A stretch of 64,000 bases of DNA from Promerops cafer (GCA_013398275.1 VZSE01008348.1:558001-622000); one strand, 5' to 3'; shown: positions 14,680 to 26,607, numbered from the stretch's first letter. The notes: a model not told the origin generated them from the letters alone. Numbers and translations: made by a program.

Positions 14680-15370
14680 CCGTGTGCGGCAGCAGCACGG
14701 CGGGGCGAGGGCAGGGCAGCCCCGAGCCCCGGCGGAAAGGCCGCCACCGCCCCGGGGGGCGGCACAAAAGGCGGCCGGCACCATTGTCCGAGGCCCCATC
14801 CGAGCCCCGGGCACAGGGAAGGCGGCAAGGCGGGGAAGACGCCGGGCTGGGAGCGGGGAGCGCCGCCGGAGGAGAAGGTGCCGCATCCCGCCGGCCCTGC
14901 CCGGGCCCCGGCGAGCCGGGCAGGCGGCGGAGGGACCCGCGGGCAGCCCAGCCGNNNNNNNNNNNNNNNNNNNNNNNNNNNNNNNNNNNNNNNNNNNNNN
15001 NNNNNNNNNNNNNNNNNNNNNNNNNNNNNNNNNNNNNNNNNNNNNNNNNNNNNNNNNNNNNNNNNNNNNNNNNNNNNNNNNNNNNNNNNNNNNNNNNNNN
15101 NNNNNNNNNNNNNNNNNNNNNNNNNNNNNNNNNNNNNNNNNNNNNNNNNNNNNNNNNNNNNNNNNNNNNNNNNGACGCGGAGGGCGGGCGGATGCCGTCC
15201 AATCGCGGCGCGGCCTCCCGGCTCTTGTCCCGCCCCTTCCCCGCCCCGATCCCGCCCTCGCGCCGCGTGGCATTCTGGGGCGCGTAGGCCCGGCGGGCGG
15301 CGGCTCCGCACGTGGAGCGGCGGCCCGGGCGCGGTGTTCCAGCTCGACGCCGGGCGCTCTGGGGCTCCGG
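14680..15370 (-). promoter_or_regulatory. CpG island, probable KPNA3 promoter and exon 1
   Basis: GC- and CpG-dense sequence on both sides of an assembly gap. To its right are a CCAAT box (15199-15203), several GC boxes (CCGCCCC, about 15228-15257) and a minus-strand CCCCAGAATGCC element near 15264-15280 that resembles a ZNF143/Staf site. A minus-strand gene is expected because in mammals KPNA3, on the same strand as SPRYD7, follows it directly. The CpG island itself is visible; the gene name is inferred from synteny. The promoter may also fire rightwards. Confidence 0.6.
14955..15173. other. Assembly gap (219 N) inside the CpG island
   Basis: A run of 219 N, flanked by very GC-rich sequence that is often missed by short reads. 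KPNA3 exon 1, which in vertebrates encodes only about the first 23 residues of importin alpha-4, is not visible on either flank and would fit inside the gap. Confidence 0.95.
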
Positions 15371-15399
15371 GAGAACCGAGAGCCTAACGGTACTGTGCA

Positions 15400-16015
15400 T
15401 ACGGAATCGCAGGATAGGTCTGGTTGGTAGGAACTACAGTGAGACATCTGGTCCAATCTCCCTGCTCAAGCAGCGTGAGCTTATAGCACATGGCACAGGA
15501 TCGTGTCCAAATGGGTCTTCATATTTCCAATAAAGGAGACTCCACTGTCTCCTCTCCAGACAAACTGTTCCAGTGTGTGATCATGCACAAAGTAAAGAAG
15601 TTTTTCTCATGTTCAGGTGGAGCTTCCTATGCATCAGCTTCTGCCCATTGCCTCTTTTCCTATTGCTCGGCACAATCAAGCAGAGCCTGGCTCCGTCCTC
15701 TTGGCACCCTCCCTTCAGTTACTCATAGACACTGATGAGATCTCTCAGTCATGTCTTCTCAAGGCTGAACAGGCCCAGGTCCCTCAGCCTTTCCTCATAG
15801 GAGAGATGCTCCAGTCCCTTATTCATCTCTGTAGCTCTCCCCTGGACCTGCTCCAGGAGCTCCCTGTCTTTCTTGTGCTGAGGAGCCCAGAACTGGACAC
15901 AGCACTCCAGATGTGGCCTCAGCAGGGCTGAGTAGAGGGGTGGGATCACCTCCTTTCACCTGCTGACAATGCTCTTCCTAATGCATCCCAGGATTCCATT
16001 GGTCTTGTTAACTGT
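15400..16015 (-). mobile_element. CR1 LINE 3' fragment
   Basis: The minus strand of 15949-15749 translates to the C-terminal end of CR1 ORF2 (LLRPHLECCVQFWAPQHKKD, then LSYEERLRDLGLFSLEK). The sequence continues through the CR1 3' UTR to about 15400. It is 5' truncated, as most genomic CR1 copies are, and abuts the CpG island. Confidence 0.92.
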
Positions 16016-19000
16016 GGGGGTGTCCCCCCAAATGCTCTCTGGGGTGACCCCACTGGCACGGCTCATGCACAAAATGGCCTCAGGCAGCTCTGCCAGACAA
16101 GGCTGGGTTGTGGGTCTGCTCTACACCTCCTTCCGCTCCCCATGACTGCACTAACATTGCTGTGCGCAGCCTGGGAAATGCTGCACAACAAGCACCTAAG
16201 AAATCCAGGTGTTTTGGGAAGCCTCAAGTCCCGTTTGGTGAGTCCGCCGTGTGAGCAAGCCCTGCCTGGAAAAAGCAAATCCAGCACTTTGCCAACATGC
16301 CCTTCATACCACACGTGGACATGGCAGCCGGAGTCCTGTACCTCCTGTAATGCAGAGCACAATGGGGCTCTGCCAGCCCAACAAATTGTCCCCAAACTGT
16401 CAAAATTATTGCACCAGACTGCCCATGTGCAGCTCTGGGAGCGTTTGGACAGGCTGCAGACAGACCCAGCACCTCCAGATTGATGGTGGCCTGGGCACAG
16501 CAGTTTGGGTCAAATACAGTGCCCTGAAGTCACACCTGGAATTTTCATGGCAGAAGAGAGGATATATGTGGGTGATGTAGTTGTAGACATGGTAAAGCAG
16601 TGACCTAACACCTTGCATAAAGCAGAGTGTTATCTAAGAAAACCAAAACCCCAAAATAATGAAAACATGTAACATTCAGATTTAGCTCATCTTATACCAC
16701 ATCAGGTTCTGCAACAGATCTTTATAGCTATATATAAATTTTTCACAGACCTCTTTCAGAGTGTCTCCCTCTAATTGACAGCTCAGCTTTTTATTTGCCT
16801 TCTCCCAACCCCTCTTTGGATCATTCAAGTGACTGTAACTTGTACCTCACAGCTCTGGCAAAACAAGGCTTGCAGCCTGATGGAGATGAGTAAAAATCTG
16901 GAAGACTAATGCTCTTCCTCACCATCACTGAGCTGCATGCCAAGTGTTCTTATCTGAGGGATCAATATAGCATTTCCATCCCTCTCGTTTCCAAGTAGTT
17001 GCGACTCCCAATACACTTTCCTCCGTGCCTTTTCCCAACAGCTTTATCCGGGCGTGCTGCGCCATTGTTGCTAGGAGTGGAAGAGAAGGAGGAGTCAGAA
17101 GCAGGCAAAGCCAAAAAGACACAACTGATGTGGCCAGCATTCGTCAGAGATGGCTTCTAGGCTCTGTCGCTTGGATGTTTGAAGGAAAATTGGCTCCAGC
17201 TGTCTTCAGGAGAGCTCCTAAAGCAGATTCAGCAGCTGAGAACTTTGTTTTACCCCCCCGGGGAAGGTGGCTGTAGCTGCCAGCTGTGGCTGTCTGAGGC
17301 CTGGTAGGACAGCAGAGCAATGCTGATATGATCCCTGCTAGGCAGGATCTGTTCTCCTCTGGAGGAACTGGTCACCTTTACCATGAACAAAAGATTTTTG
17401 TTCAGCACCACCCAGTGTAAACTGAGAGGTAAAAGGAAAACTTGCAGCCAAAAAAACAAGTGTCTCCAGGCTGGGATAACTCAACTTACCAATCCATAAA
17501 TTTATACCCATCCCACTAGATAGGATTCATAGATTCACTGGCTTTCTCTTTCCCATTTCTTCTTTGATATAAGCCCTTCAGAATTCTATAGTGCGTTTCC
17601 TTAGTCCTAGTAGACACTCTCAGACAGAGCTACATGGAAGTTTGCCTGGCTTTACTGCCTGAATAAAGCTTTGTGGTGGAGCTCTTGACTTGGTAATTGA
17701 AGTTGCACGTACTCAGAGAAAACATTTTGCTGCAGTTAAGCAAATACTACTTTTTGGCACTGTAATTAACAGACACTACTAAAATATAAGGAATGAGTAC
17801 TTTGCTACTTTGAAAACAGAACAAACCCCATGGATCTGTGTGGCTGTTCTTCATCACCATGAGTTTCATATCAATGTGTTCTTGTTGCTAAGACCTGCAA
17901 GATATGTGTCAGGGCCATGAGCACATGTAAAGGATTTACTGACCCCCAGCAGCCTCTCCGTGCTCCATTTCCATCTCTCGCCCCAGTGATGCTGCAGTGG
18001 TGCCAGTCTCAAGCTCCACTGCATCCCTGGCCCAAATGTGGTCACTGGGTGTCCTGGCTGGGAGATGGGAAAGGGTGAAGGGGAGCAAAAGAGGGTGGTT
18101 AGGGCCACCAAGGTCTGTAGGTGCCTTCAGTGCCCTGACAACATAAACTCTGTAGCTTAAAGAGCTATGAAGAGGAAAGATCTTTCAGAATTCAAAGATA
18201 AGGGCCAATAAGAACTTTTCAGGTGTCCCATTACTGGACAAAGTTGAGTAGTGCTTGTTTCTGGGATGACCTATTGGCTCCAGCAAAACTGGATCAGCCC
18301 AATGAATATTGCTATATTTTGGGAAGAGCACGTGGTCAGCTCAGGAGTCCACCTGCAGTGTCAGAGTCAGAGGCCCCTCACCCTGTGGTTGCCAGTCTCT
18401 TGTTCTTTGGCAGTCAGCGATTTTGTCTGTATCCACCAGTCAATAGAGCTGCAAGAAAACCAACGTGTAAAAAAAATGTAGTGAACCTGAGTCATGTTCT
18501 TGCTGGCAATCCCTCCAAGAAGGGTTGGGGAGGTTTAGGTGCACTGCTTTAAGATGCAGTCCCACCCTGCTAATGGCTGTTAGTAGGAGAGGCAGGAGAG
18601 ACAAATAAAACGTGTCAGCTCCTCAGTCTCTGTTTACAGCCATGAGCAGCTGAAGCCAAGACCTTTGGGGTGGAGGAGGTATGGATGCCTCCCCAGCAGA
18701 GGAGCGGGATGGCTGGCAAGGTGGGATCATCTTGAAACACTGCTGCTCACTTGGCTACAAACCACATGTCATGAACAGCCTGTAAAATCGTGCAACTTGT
18801 AGTCACAGGGAGGTACGAGGATCGCTACTTAAGTTTAAGCTGTTACCTAAAGCACCCATGGGTCTCATGCCTTGCTTGCCCACCTCAGAATGTGATACTT
18901 CAGCACCTCTGACCTGGGATGCTCGACAGCTGTAACCACGTGTCACCAATGGCACGGCAGAGCGAGAGAAAGCCTTTTTGCCCTACAAAATCTGCGCTGT

Positions 19001-21590
19001 TCGTGTGCTCTCTAACTCTTAGCAGATGCTAACTTTCATGCCTTGCCTTCTAGTACTTGTAGAGACACCGTGACTGGCGCAGGCTCAGACCCCCTGTGGC
19101 TGTCCTGCAGTACGTACAGCTCTCCAGCAACTGGCTGAGCAGCGTCTCGTTGGGTGTTGCTCTCTTACAAGGAGGGATGAGTAACGCATGAAGTAAATGA
19201 AAGCAATGCCTCTGACACTCATTTTCCCTTAAGGTACATGTACTGTTTTGGTGAGACCATTAATGCGTGTTTGCAGTTCTCTCCATCACTGAGGTAAAAA
19301 ATTTGTCTTCACAGGAAAAGAGTTATGTTCTTACCTCATTGCAACTGTGGCTTAGTAATGACAGTGAGCTTAATCCTGGTAGACACCCCAGCTTTGTCAA
19401 GGCTGCCAACAAATGCCGTGTGAGCTAAGAGGTAACACACACTCCAGGAGACATGAGATGGATCTACTGAAGAGAAGCTCATGGTAAGTTGCTGTGTAGA
19501 AAGATCCACAACCCCCAGGGTCAGGAAATCCCTGAAGGCTGAAAACAGTTGAAACACTGGGAAAGTGCTGAGGAAAGCATCGCTTTTTTTCCTTTTTTTT
19601 TATGCTTCTCTTAATACATCTGTTTACTGGTGACTGTTGGAGATGCAACAGTCTTACTGAATTCTTATTCAGACATGCTTTTGGTCTGATCCACAATAGT
19701 CCTTAGATTCACAGCAGAGAATTAGTGCTCAGTGAACCATGTCAGTGTGAATTTGATACCCGAGTAGTCCCAGAGTAGAGTGTGGTCCTCCAGTTTCAAA
19801 GCAGTAGGTTATGGGTGTCACCTGGTTGTCCTGTTGCTGCTTTGTCCCTTCTCTGGTCACCCACCCTGGAGGCAGCTTACCTTGTGCCAGACTCCAGTCT
19901 GGGGTGAAAACAGCTGCTTTTTTGGAAGAATACTCCAGCCATAGGTTTGGATGATGGCCACAAGGAAACACTCTCTGGCTGCAGTGGGGCTGTACATCTC
20001 ATCAAATTGGCTCTCTGATGTTGTTTCCCAGTCTTTCAACAGTGTCTCAGCAGACCTGGTAGTCTGAAATGCTTCTCTGCAGCAGAGCACCGTATCTCGC
20101 TACCCACAGGCAGCATGGTCAATAGCACCTTGCAAAAACAAGCAGCTCCAGTGGGCTCTCAGGTAAAGGGCTCAGGGAAATGAGAGCCCTCCTCAGTATC
20201 TCTGTGCCAGGACCAGTCCCAGAGAGCTGCCCTTTCTGCAGGAAGAAGTCACTTCTGGGGGCCACACAAAGAGCTGGTGAGGGAGCTGGCATGAGGCTGG
20301 CTTTGGGAGAACCAGTGAACAGCCCAGGGTCAGGATTTACAAATGCCTCATTATCTGCAGACGAGGAACAGAAGCATTGAGGGAGCAGCTGGATAGTCTG
20401 CTAGCATTTTCAGAATCTGGGGGACATTGTCAGGGAAGGAGGAACCGTAAAACTTCTGGTTATTCATAGGTTCTCTGTGTTCTGTCTGAGCCAAGTTGCT
20501 GTCTCAGCATTGTCCATGCTTTAACTAGGAGAATTGGGTTGTGCTCCTTCTGGTTCAGAGCATCACTTTCCTTCTCTTCTATTCTCAGAGGAAATCCCAG
20601 AGTATGCAATATTTCCTCATCTTCTGTTTCCTGTTTTCAGGCAGCTCCACAAAAGAGCTGGTGAGCTGCTGTTGGGGGTGACAGCAAGGTGGGCATGAAA
20701 TAGGGGCTTCATGGGCAAGGATCTTCTGCTATGGTACCCAAGCAAGAAGAGCTGAGGCAGGTCCCAGGTCATGTCCGGGTCCAGACCAGGGAGTTATATG
20801 GCCAGGTACAGGGATAGCTGCAATGTAGCTTGGGCAGAGACCAAGGGCAAAAGCCCTACTTAAAAACAGTGCCTGAGATAAGGGGAGTGAGTCCTTGCCA
20901 AGGCTCCTCACAGCTTGTTCTCAAACAGCTCTTTGATTCAAGGCCAGGCAGCTGCACTGTCAAAGCTGGCCCTGGGCCCAGGCGGCCCAAGCCCCAGGAG
21001 GAGGGGGATGTGCTGAGGGCCCAGGCACCCACCTAGAGCTGAAGACATCCCTTTCTCCACGTCTGAGCTCAAGGCAGCCACTGCAACTTGATGGGTCACG
21101 GATACTCACACCAGCTTTTCCAAATTTAAGTAGATGATGATCAGGAGCCAGAATGTTGTCCTGGCCAGAGGATCCAAGTAGGGCTTCTGAGATACTGTTT
21201 GCAGAACCATGGATCCACCACCCTCTTGGCTTTGGCCTTGAGGTGCAGGTGCTCAGGAGGCTGGGCTGGGCTGTGGCACAAACAGAAAAGCCTGATGAGC
21301 TCACTGTTTTTTCTATAAAAAACATTTTGTAGAAATGGCTCTGGGCGGTCTTCCCCATGGCCCAGAGCCTTTGGCAGAGGCAGCCCGGAAATGCACTGGT
21401 TGAAGCCCAGTTCCAGAGCCAAAAAGGGCCAGGAAATCTCTGGCACAGGCAATGTTGTAGCTGAATGAGATATTAAAGGAATGCAATTTACAGGAAAGGT
21501 CCCTGAGGACCTGGGAGTTACTGTCCGCAGGATGACTCTTAATTTATATTTCAAAGTGGATAATTCAATTGGCATAATTGAGAGTTTTGT
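16016..21590. other. Intergenic stretch, nothing recognised
   Basis: Mixed-composition DNA with only short random-looking open frames. No repeat family, RNA gene or exon was recognised by eye. Confidence 0.6.
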
Positions 21591-21599
21591 CTTATTGTC

Positions 21600-21703
21600 A
21601 TGGCCTTGCACCTGCAAGCCCTGCTGTGATGTTCTCCCATGAGACATGATGGCCACCAGTGTGAGAATCAGTGTCTTTTGCCATCTCTCTTCCTATTACC
21701 TGC
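21600..21703 (-). repeat. Copy of an unnamed dispersed repeat (inverted)
   Basis: The minus strand aligns with the plus strand of about 25553-25654 at roughly 75% identity. The shared text includes GAGAGATGG, GTGATTCTCA/CTGATTCTCA, GTGGCCAT and CAGGGCTTGCAGGTGCA. The family is not recognised. Confidence 0.65.
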
Positions 21704-22280
21704 CTTGCTGCATCTTCTAGGCAGAAGGGCTCCTCAAAGTCTTCATGCAGGCTATGGAAACTGTGGCAAGTGGAGAATGTCACAGTGGCTGAGGAGCTCC
21801 TGCCTTGGGAGCCGTGGGACTCACATCAGCTACCCAAAGCCCCTGTACTGCATCCTGCAAGAGTCATGGGCCAGATGAAGGTTACTGCTCTCCATCTATG
21901 AGGAGGTGGCCACTGGGATCATGGAGACAACTGTCAGCATCACTTGTGGCAGGGTGCTGGTGTGGCACATGTCTGTGTGGTCACAGTGTGTGCACAAGAT
22001 GCACAGTTCAGAGCTGGGTGTGCTGCCCAGGCCTGGTGTTGGTGAGGTTCAGCAGGGACAGGCAGCTCTGTTGTCACAGCCCACTCCTGACAGCTGGCAG
22101 GACACATGCCCATGGCCTGTCCTCTCCAGAACTATTGAAGCTTCTGCAAACCAGCCTGTACACCCACCTCAAGGATTCAGTTGGACCTCTCCTGAAACAC
22201 AGGAGAGCCCTGGTTGGCTCTGGTTGGTCTCTCAAAGAGGATCCAGACAGGACAACCTTGTTTCAGTGGACACATAAAGT

Positions 22281-22334
22281 CTTTGGAGTGCTGCGAAGTC
22301 AGATCTCAACTTGCAAACTCCCTTATGCTGACAA
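22281..22334 (+). repeat. 54-bp exact direct repeat, copy 1
   Basis: Identical to 25129-25182, beginning CTTTGGAGTGCTGCGAAGTC and ending CTTATGCTGACAA. A few flanking bases also match on the left side. The copies are 2.8 kb apart in the same orientation. Confidence 0.95.
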
Positions 22335-22349
22335 CCCCAAGCAATGAGA

Positions 22350-22440
22350 AGTTTCATAGAACTGTAGAATATCCTGAGTTGGAACAGACCCACAAGTATC
22401 ATCAAGTCCAATTCTTGGCCCTGCATGTCAGACAAGGTCT
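22350..22440 (-). mobile_element. Short CR1 3' end
   Basis: It contains the typical CR1 3' terminal text in antisense: TCATAGAACTGTAGAATA, then GAGTTGGAACAGACCCACAA and ATCAAGTCCAATTC. About 90 bp remain. It starts only 16 bp after the 54-bp repeat. Confidence 0.8.
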
Positions 22441-22769
22441 TCTATTTTGGCAGAATGAGGGAAAAGGAAGTTTTTTCTCATGTAGCCTCTGATTTGGTGG
22501 CACTGAAGGATCACTTCGGAAATAACTTAGCTGCAAGTTTGGAGCTCTGTGGTTGTGGTGACCTTCATCAGCTCCAGAACAATAATGAGAAGCCATACTG
22601 ACAGCTTCCTGAACACCACAGTGCTGGGACACTGATGCTTTGAAGAGGTGATGAGTGATACACAATAGCTGACACAGGGGTAGGAGAGAGTAGTTTGATC
22701 AACCATAGTCAGATGTGTTTAGCTAGCACAGATGTGAAGAGCCAGCACATACCATCTGTGCTGGGCTTC

Positions 22770-23147
22770 TGTGGCAAGATTTTGGCAGCAGAGGGGCTAC
22801 AGGGGTGGCTGCTGTGAGAAGCTGCCAGAAGCTTTCCCCATGTCCTACAGAGCCAATGCCAGCCAGCTCCAAGATGGACCTTATGGACAAGGGCAGGGTG
22901 GGGGGAAGGTGTTTAAAGATTTGGTTTTATTTCTCATTATTCTGCTCTGATTTGATTTGCAATAAATTGATTTCTCTGAGTTGAGTCTGGTTTGCCCCCA
23001 ACAGTAATTGGTGAGTGATCCCTCCCTGTCCTTAATTCAACCCATGAGCATTTGTCCTGTTTTTCTCCCCATATCCTGCTGAGAAGGGAGAGTAATAAAG
23101 TGACTTGGTGGGCACTGGGGGTCCAGCCAAGGTCAACCCACGACACC
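22770..23147 (+). mobile_element. Internally deleted ERVL-like LTR
   Basis: It starts with GGCAAGATTTTGGCAGCAG and ends with GTCAACCCACGACA, passing GTTTTATTTCTCATTA and AATAAATTGATT, a polyadenylation region. It is the same family as 45280-46455. Compared with that copy, the middle (between about 22885 and 22893) is missing, so only the two ends remain joined. No retroviral genes are nearby. Confidence 0.8.
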
Positions 23148-23149
23148 AT

Positions 23150-25128
23150 CACAAAGCATCATGACCTGTTTCAGATTTTGGTATGTAGCAATACACTCTT
23201 TCCCCTAAACACAGTTGCTGAGAGCTGAAGGACTTACATCTGCACTGCAAAAAAAAGGCAGAAGTATCTCAAAGTGGAATTGCAGTGACACCAAAGCCTT
23301 CACTTGGATTTGATCTGATTTCACTAACTCAGACTATGAATTTTTTTGTGTGTAAGCAAAGGCAATTTAATGACAATAATTATGACAAAAATTGCAAAGA
23401 TTTACTGAGGAGGATCTGGGGGGCTTCTGGTTCCACCCCACCCCAACCCCACTCCCTTAATCCCAGCAACACAACATGCATTTGCACACTGTGTGCATGT
23501 TGTGCAACCAGTGCCTCCCTGCACCCAAGCAGAGCAGGCTGTTTCTGTCCCTGGTTAATGCAGCTCTGATTACAGCATCCTTAGAAAGGCGGATTTTCTT
23601 TCACGTTCTCATATCCACGTATTAACCTGCCCTGACATCGCTTCATTTGCCAGAGCTGATAGCACAGCTTTAGACTGCTTCACTGCAGAGATTACACAGA
23701 AGTAGAGGCAGATTCCAGTGACTTCTGTTCTGCAAAACAAGTTGTAGTTTGTGCTCCACTATAAGTTAGTACATATATATTTATATATATTTTTATACAT
23801 AGTTTTATATCGATACATGTTCTCTCTCTCTCTCTCTGTAATACCTTGTCTTCCTGCAGAGATAAGAAAGTCCCAAGTGCAGTTCTATGTGAATCTGGAA
23901 CAAGATTTTGCCTTTGTGTTCCTTGATGGAAAAAAATTCAGCTGGAGTTATGGTTATGGTACCAACACAAACCCTCTACAGCTGGCTACCGCCATCTCCT
24001 TCTCCTTTGAGGAGACATTCTGTATATTTAAATCCTGAAAATACATTTGATGCCAGGCTGCTATGAGCATATAGAATATCCTTCTTGTTTCAGTAACTAT
24101 GATTTGTAAGGAGTCACCAAGGTGGTGAGTCTCTGTGCTTACACATTGAAGCTGGTTTCACATGATTATTGGCAAAAGTAGCAATCTTATTTTAAAACCG
24201 CCTGTGATCTGATTTCAGGATCTATTTGGATCTTCAGTCCCCATGGCAATAGCTTCTCAAAGCCTGAAAATAACAATGTGCACAGCTATTTTGACTGAAT
24301 AAACCAGATGCCACGTATGCATAAAGCTAAGTGTAACAGTGTGTGCTTGTAGGGTGAGGGTTTAGTTTCAGTCATGAAAGTAAACAGCAGTTTTCCAAGT
24401 GCACATAAAGATACGCTCTGCTTGGTCAGATGTGTCAAGTGAGAGAGTGACATTTTTATATTGCCACTTTTTAAATCAGATCTGCATTCACCTCTTTGAA
24501 TAGCTTTCTAATGATACCTGATGTGGCATACATAGCACTGGGAACCCATAAGGCATCACTCTTCCCAGCAAAGAACCTCTGGAATGGTGTCGCGGAAGAG
24601 GAGAGGGAGAAAAATATATTCTACCTTCATTTTGGATAATTGTATGTTCCCCCTTTGAACTGGAACTGTTTATCAGAATGGGAAGCCTTGTGAGTTGTTT
24701 TGGTCAAGAATAGAAATCTGTTTCCATCTTTCGTGCTGCCTTAGGTGTTGGAAGATAATGTGCGATGAAGGAAGAATCAACTACACAGTAGGTTTCTTTA
24801 CTCACTTTGAGTAAAGAATGGCTTGCTGCCATTCTGAGGGACCTTCATTTAGTCCTTTGAGGGTATTCCAGCAGGACTGTGACTGGATGAATCTCTCCCT
24901 GCAGGCCACCAGGTAACACATGGACTTTTTCTCCTGGTTGCCCAACTCTGCATCTCTTCTGGAGCCTATTCCCTCTGCAGGAATGCCAGGAGCTGGCAGG
25001 CACAGAGTTCCTTGGAAATTTGGGCACCATTTACCATTGGTGCTCACCTGCTGGCTGGTGTTCAGCTGCTCACAGTCTCACCCAGGTTGCTGTGTGGAGG
25101 ATGCTGAGACAGCTGGACCCACACAAAG
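23150..25128. other. Intergenic stretch with AT and CT microsatellites
   Basis: Contains an AT-rich simple repeat near 23768-23812 and a (TC)n run near 23821-23838. Otherwise I see nothing recognisable. Confidence 0.6.
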
Positions 25129-25182
25129 CTTTGGAGTGCTGCGAAGTCAGATCTCAACTTGCAAACTCCCTTATGCTGACAA
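25129..25182 (+). repeat. 54-bp exact direct repeat, copy 2
   Basis: Identical to 22281-22334. Here it is bracketed by a 10-bp direct repeat, ACAAAGCTTT, at 25123-25132 and 25179-25188. Confidence 0.95.
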
Positions 25183-25417
25183 AGCTTTATTCACAGGGTC
25201 TGTAGCTGGCAACGTGCATTGACTTCAGAGATAACAACTACTCTTTGGAAAAGGTGAAAAAAATGAAAGGAGAAAAACAGAAGGGAAAGGAAAGCTCACC
25301 CCCATGACCAGTGCTGGGAGGAGAATGTACAGGAGGTCTTCAGAGGAGAGTCCTCCACTAAGCATCCTTTCTGCTGACATCTGTCACGTCTCTGCAGACA
25401 AATTTCCCATGGCAAGT

Positions 25418-25525
25418 ATATAGGGGTTACTGCTGGTTGGGCTCAATGATCTTAGAGGTCTTTTCCAATCTAAATGATTTTATGATTCTATAAATGATTG
25501 TATAATTCTATGATTTTGTTGTGTT
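25418..25525 (+). mobile_element. CR1 3' end with terminal microsatellite
   Basis: It reads TTAGAGGTCTTTTCCAATCT and then repeated ATGATT/TATAATTCTATGATT units, the hallmark of the CR1 3' terminus. About 100 bp, sense on the plus strand. Confidence 0.85.
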
Positions 25526-25552
25526 CTCTAATGTAAGCTGAGAGCAAGAGCC

Positions 25553-25654
25553 CAGGAATAGGAGGAGAGATGGAAAAGGAAGGTGATTCTCATGCTCGTG
25601 GCCATTACTTTTCACGGCAGACTGTCATAACAGGGCTTGCAGGTGCAGGGCTGC
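25553..25654 (+). repeat. Copy of an unnamed dispersed repeat
   Basis: Aligns with the minus strand of about 21600-21703 at roughly 75% identity. Similarity weakly continues on the right (AACAAGACAAAAC versus AATAAGACAAAAC). It begins about 30 bp after a CR1 end. Confidence 0.65.
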
Positions 25655-26456
25655 AGCAACAAGACAAAACCTGCATGGGGGTCCAAGAGATCCCAGCAGC
25701 ATGGCAGGGAGCAGTGAGGAGCCTGCAGAGCTCCAGCCAGGAGCTTTTCATGTCGCACAGGCTGAGGCACTTCAAGCTCTGCTCAACCCAGAGCAAAGCT
25801 GGGGCACGGCTGAGAAGCACACACAGCTGGGAAACACTCCCAGTTGGAGCTGTACAACTTTAAATTGTCTCTTTTTATTATCACAACCAGCAGAGCGGGT
25901 GATGACAACTACTCGCTACGATGACATCTTGCCAGCTGCGAGCGAGCTCGCTTAAAGGCAAGTGTCCTCAGCCCCTTGCTTGACTCTCACAGGCCAGCTG
26001 GAACAAGGGTGTCCCAAGCATCCCATGGGACCTGGAGGAGGTGACAGAGGCCTCATGGCTCACTGGCCAGGATGGGGCAATGCCAGGTGCTGCACTGGAC
26101 TTGCCAGGCCCCTGCTGGAGGAGATGGGCGCCCATTACCTCCAAGCTCGGCATGGGACACATCACTGCAGATGACTGCCATTCCTGTCTCCAGCATCCAC
26201 CAATGGATGCTGTCAGCCTGGGCAGGGACATCCAACCCACTGGCAAAACAGATTCACCAGCTGCTGTGTTCCAGCAGTGGGGATTGAGCTAAGCCAGCCC
26301 TGAGTTTGGCTTTGTCTTCAGGGTGAGCCCAGGAGGGATTTTTAAACTGTTTTCAGCAGTGCAAGGAAAAGGGAGAAGTAAGGAGCAAGCAAGGAATGAA
26401 AGTCAAGACAAAAGAAAAAGCAGGCAGAGGCAAGAAAAGACAGGAAAATAGGAGGG

Positions 26457-26469
26457 NNNNNNNNNNNNN
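26457..26469. other. Assembly gap (13 N)
   Basis: Thirteen Ns flanked by GGAGGG and GGAGGGGAGG. The flanking purine repeat suggests a collapsed or poorly resolved simple repeat. Confidence 0.95.
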
Positions 26470-26584
26470 GGAGGGGAGGAAAACGAAAACTAATAAGGAG
26501 TGCTGTAGTTCCTACTTCACTGCTTGTCTCAAAGAGTGGATTTAAAGTGCAACCTCAAGCAGTATGATTGTTGGCAATGCTCTA

Positions 26585-26607
26585 TCTAAGCTAAAACTTA
26601 GCTTAGA
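26585..26607. repeat. 10-bp inverted repeat with a 3-nt loop
   Basis: TCTAAGCTAA and TTAGCTTAGA around AAC form a perfect stem. It may be chance. Confidence 0.9.

Larger units (their letters stand above)
1..14954 (-). other. Probable KPNA3 intron 1, no exon seen
   Basis: About 15 kb of AT-rich DNA with no ORF longer than about 106 residues and no recognisable importin alpha exon on either strand. If the CpG island at its right end is the KPNA3 promoter, this is the long first intron. Besides an LTR (about 2665-3003), a palindrome (10808-10839), a short tandem repeat (10874-10923) and a poly-A run (near 840-855), nothing could be named. If synteny does not hold, it is simply intergenic. Confidence 0.45.

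Noticed and set aside
1..14954. KPNA3 exon 2 or later exons
   Set aside because: I looked on the minus strand for the conserved RRHRNEVTVELRK and downstream ARM-repeat text and did not find it. Only an intron can be proposed here.
14447..15456. Long open frames on both strands across the CpG island
   Set aside because: They run through 219 Ns, which cannot hold stop codons, and GC-rich DNA lacks stops by composition. No known protein is seen.
21141..21656. 171-codon minus-strand frame
   Set aside because: It overlaps the unnamed dispersed repeat and shows no recognisable domain; likely chance or repeat-derived.
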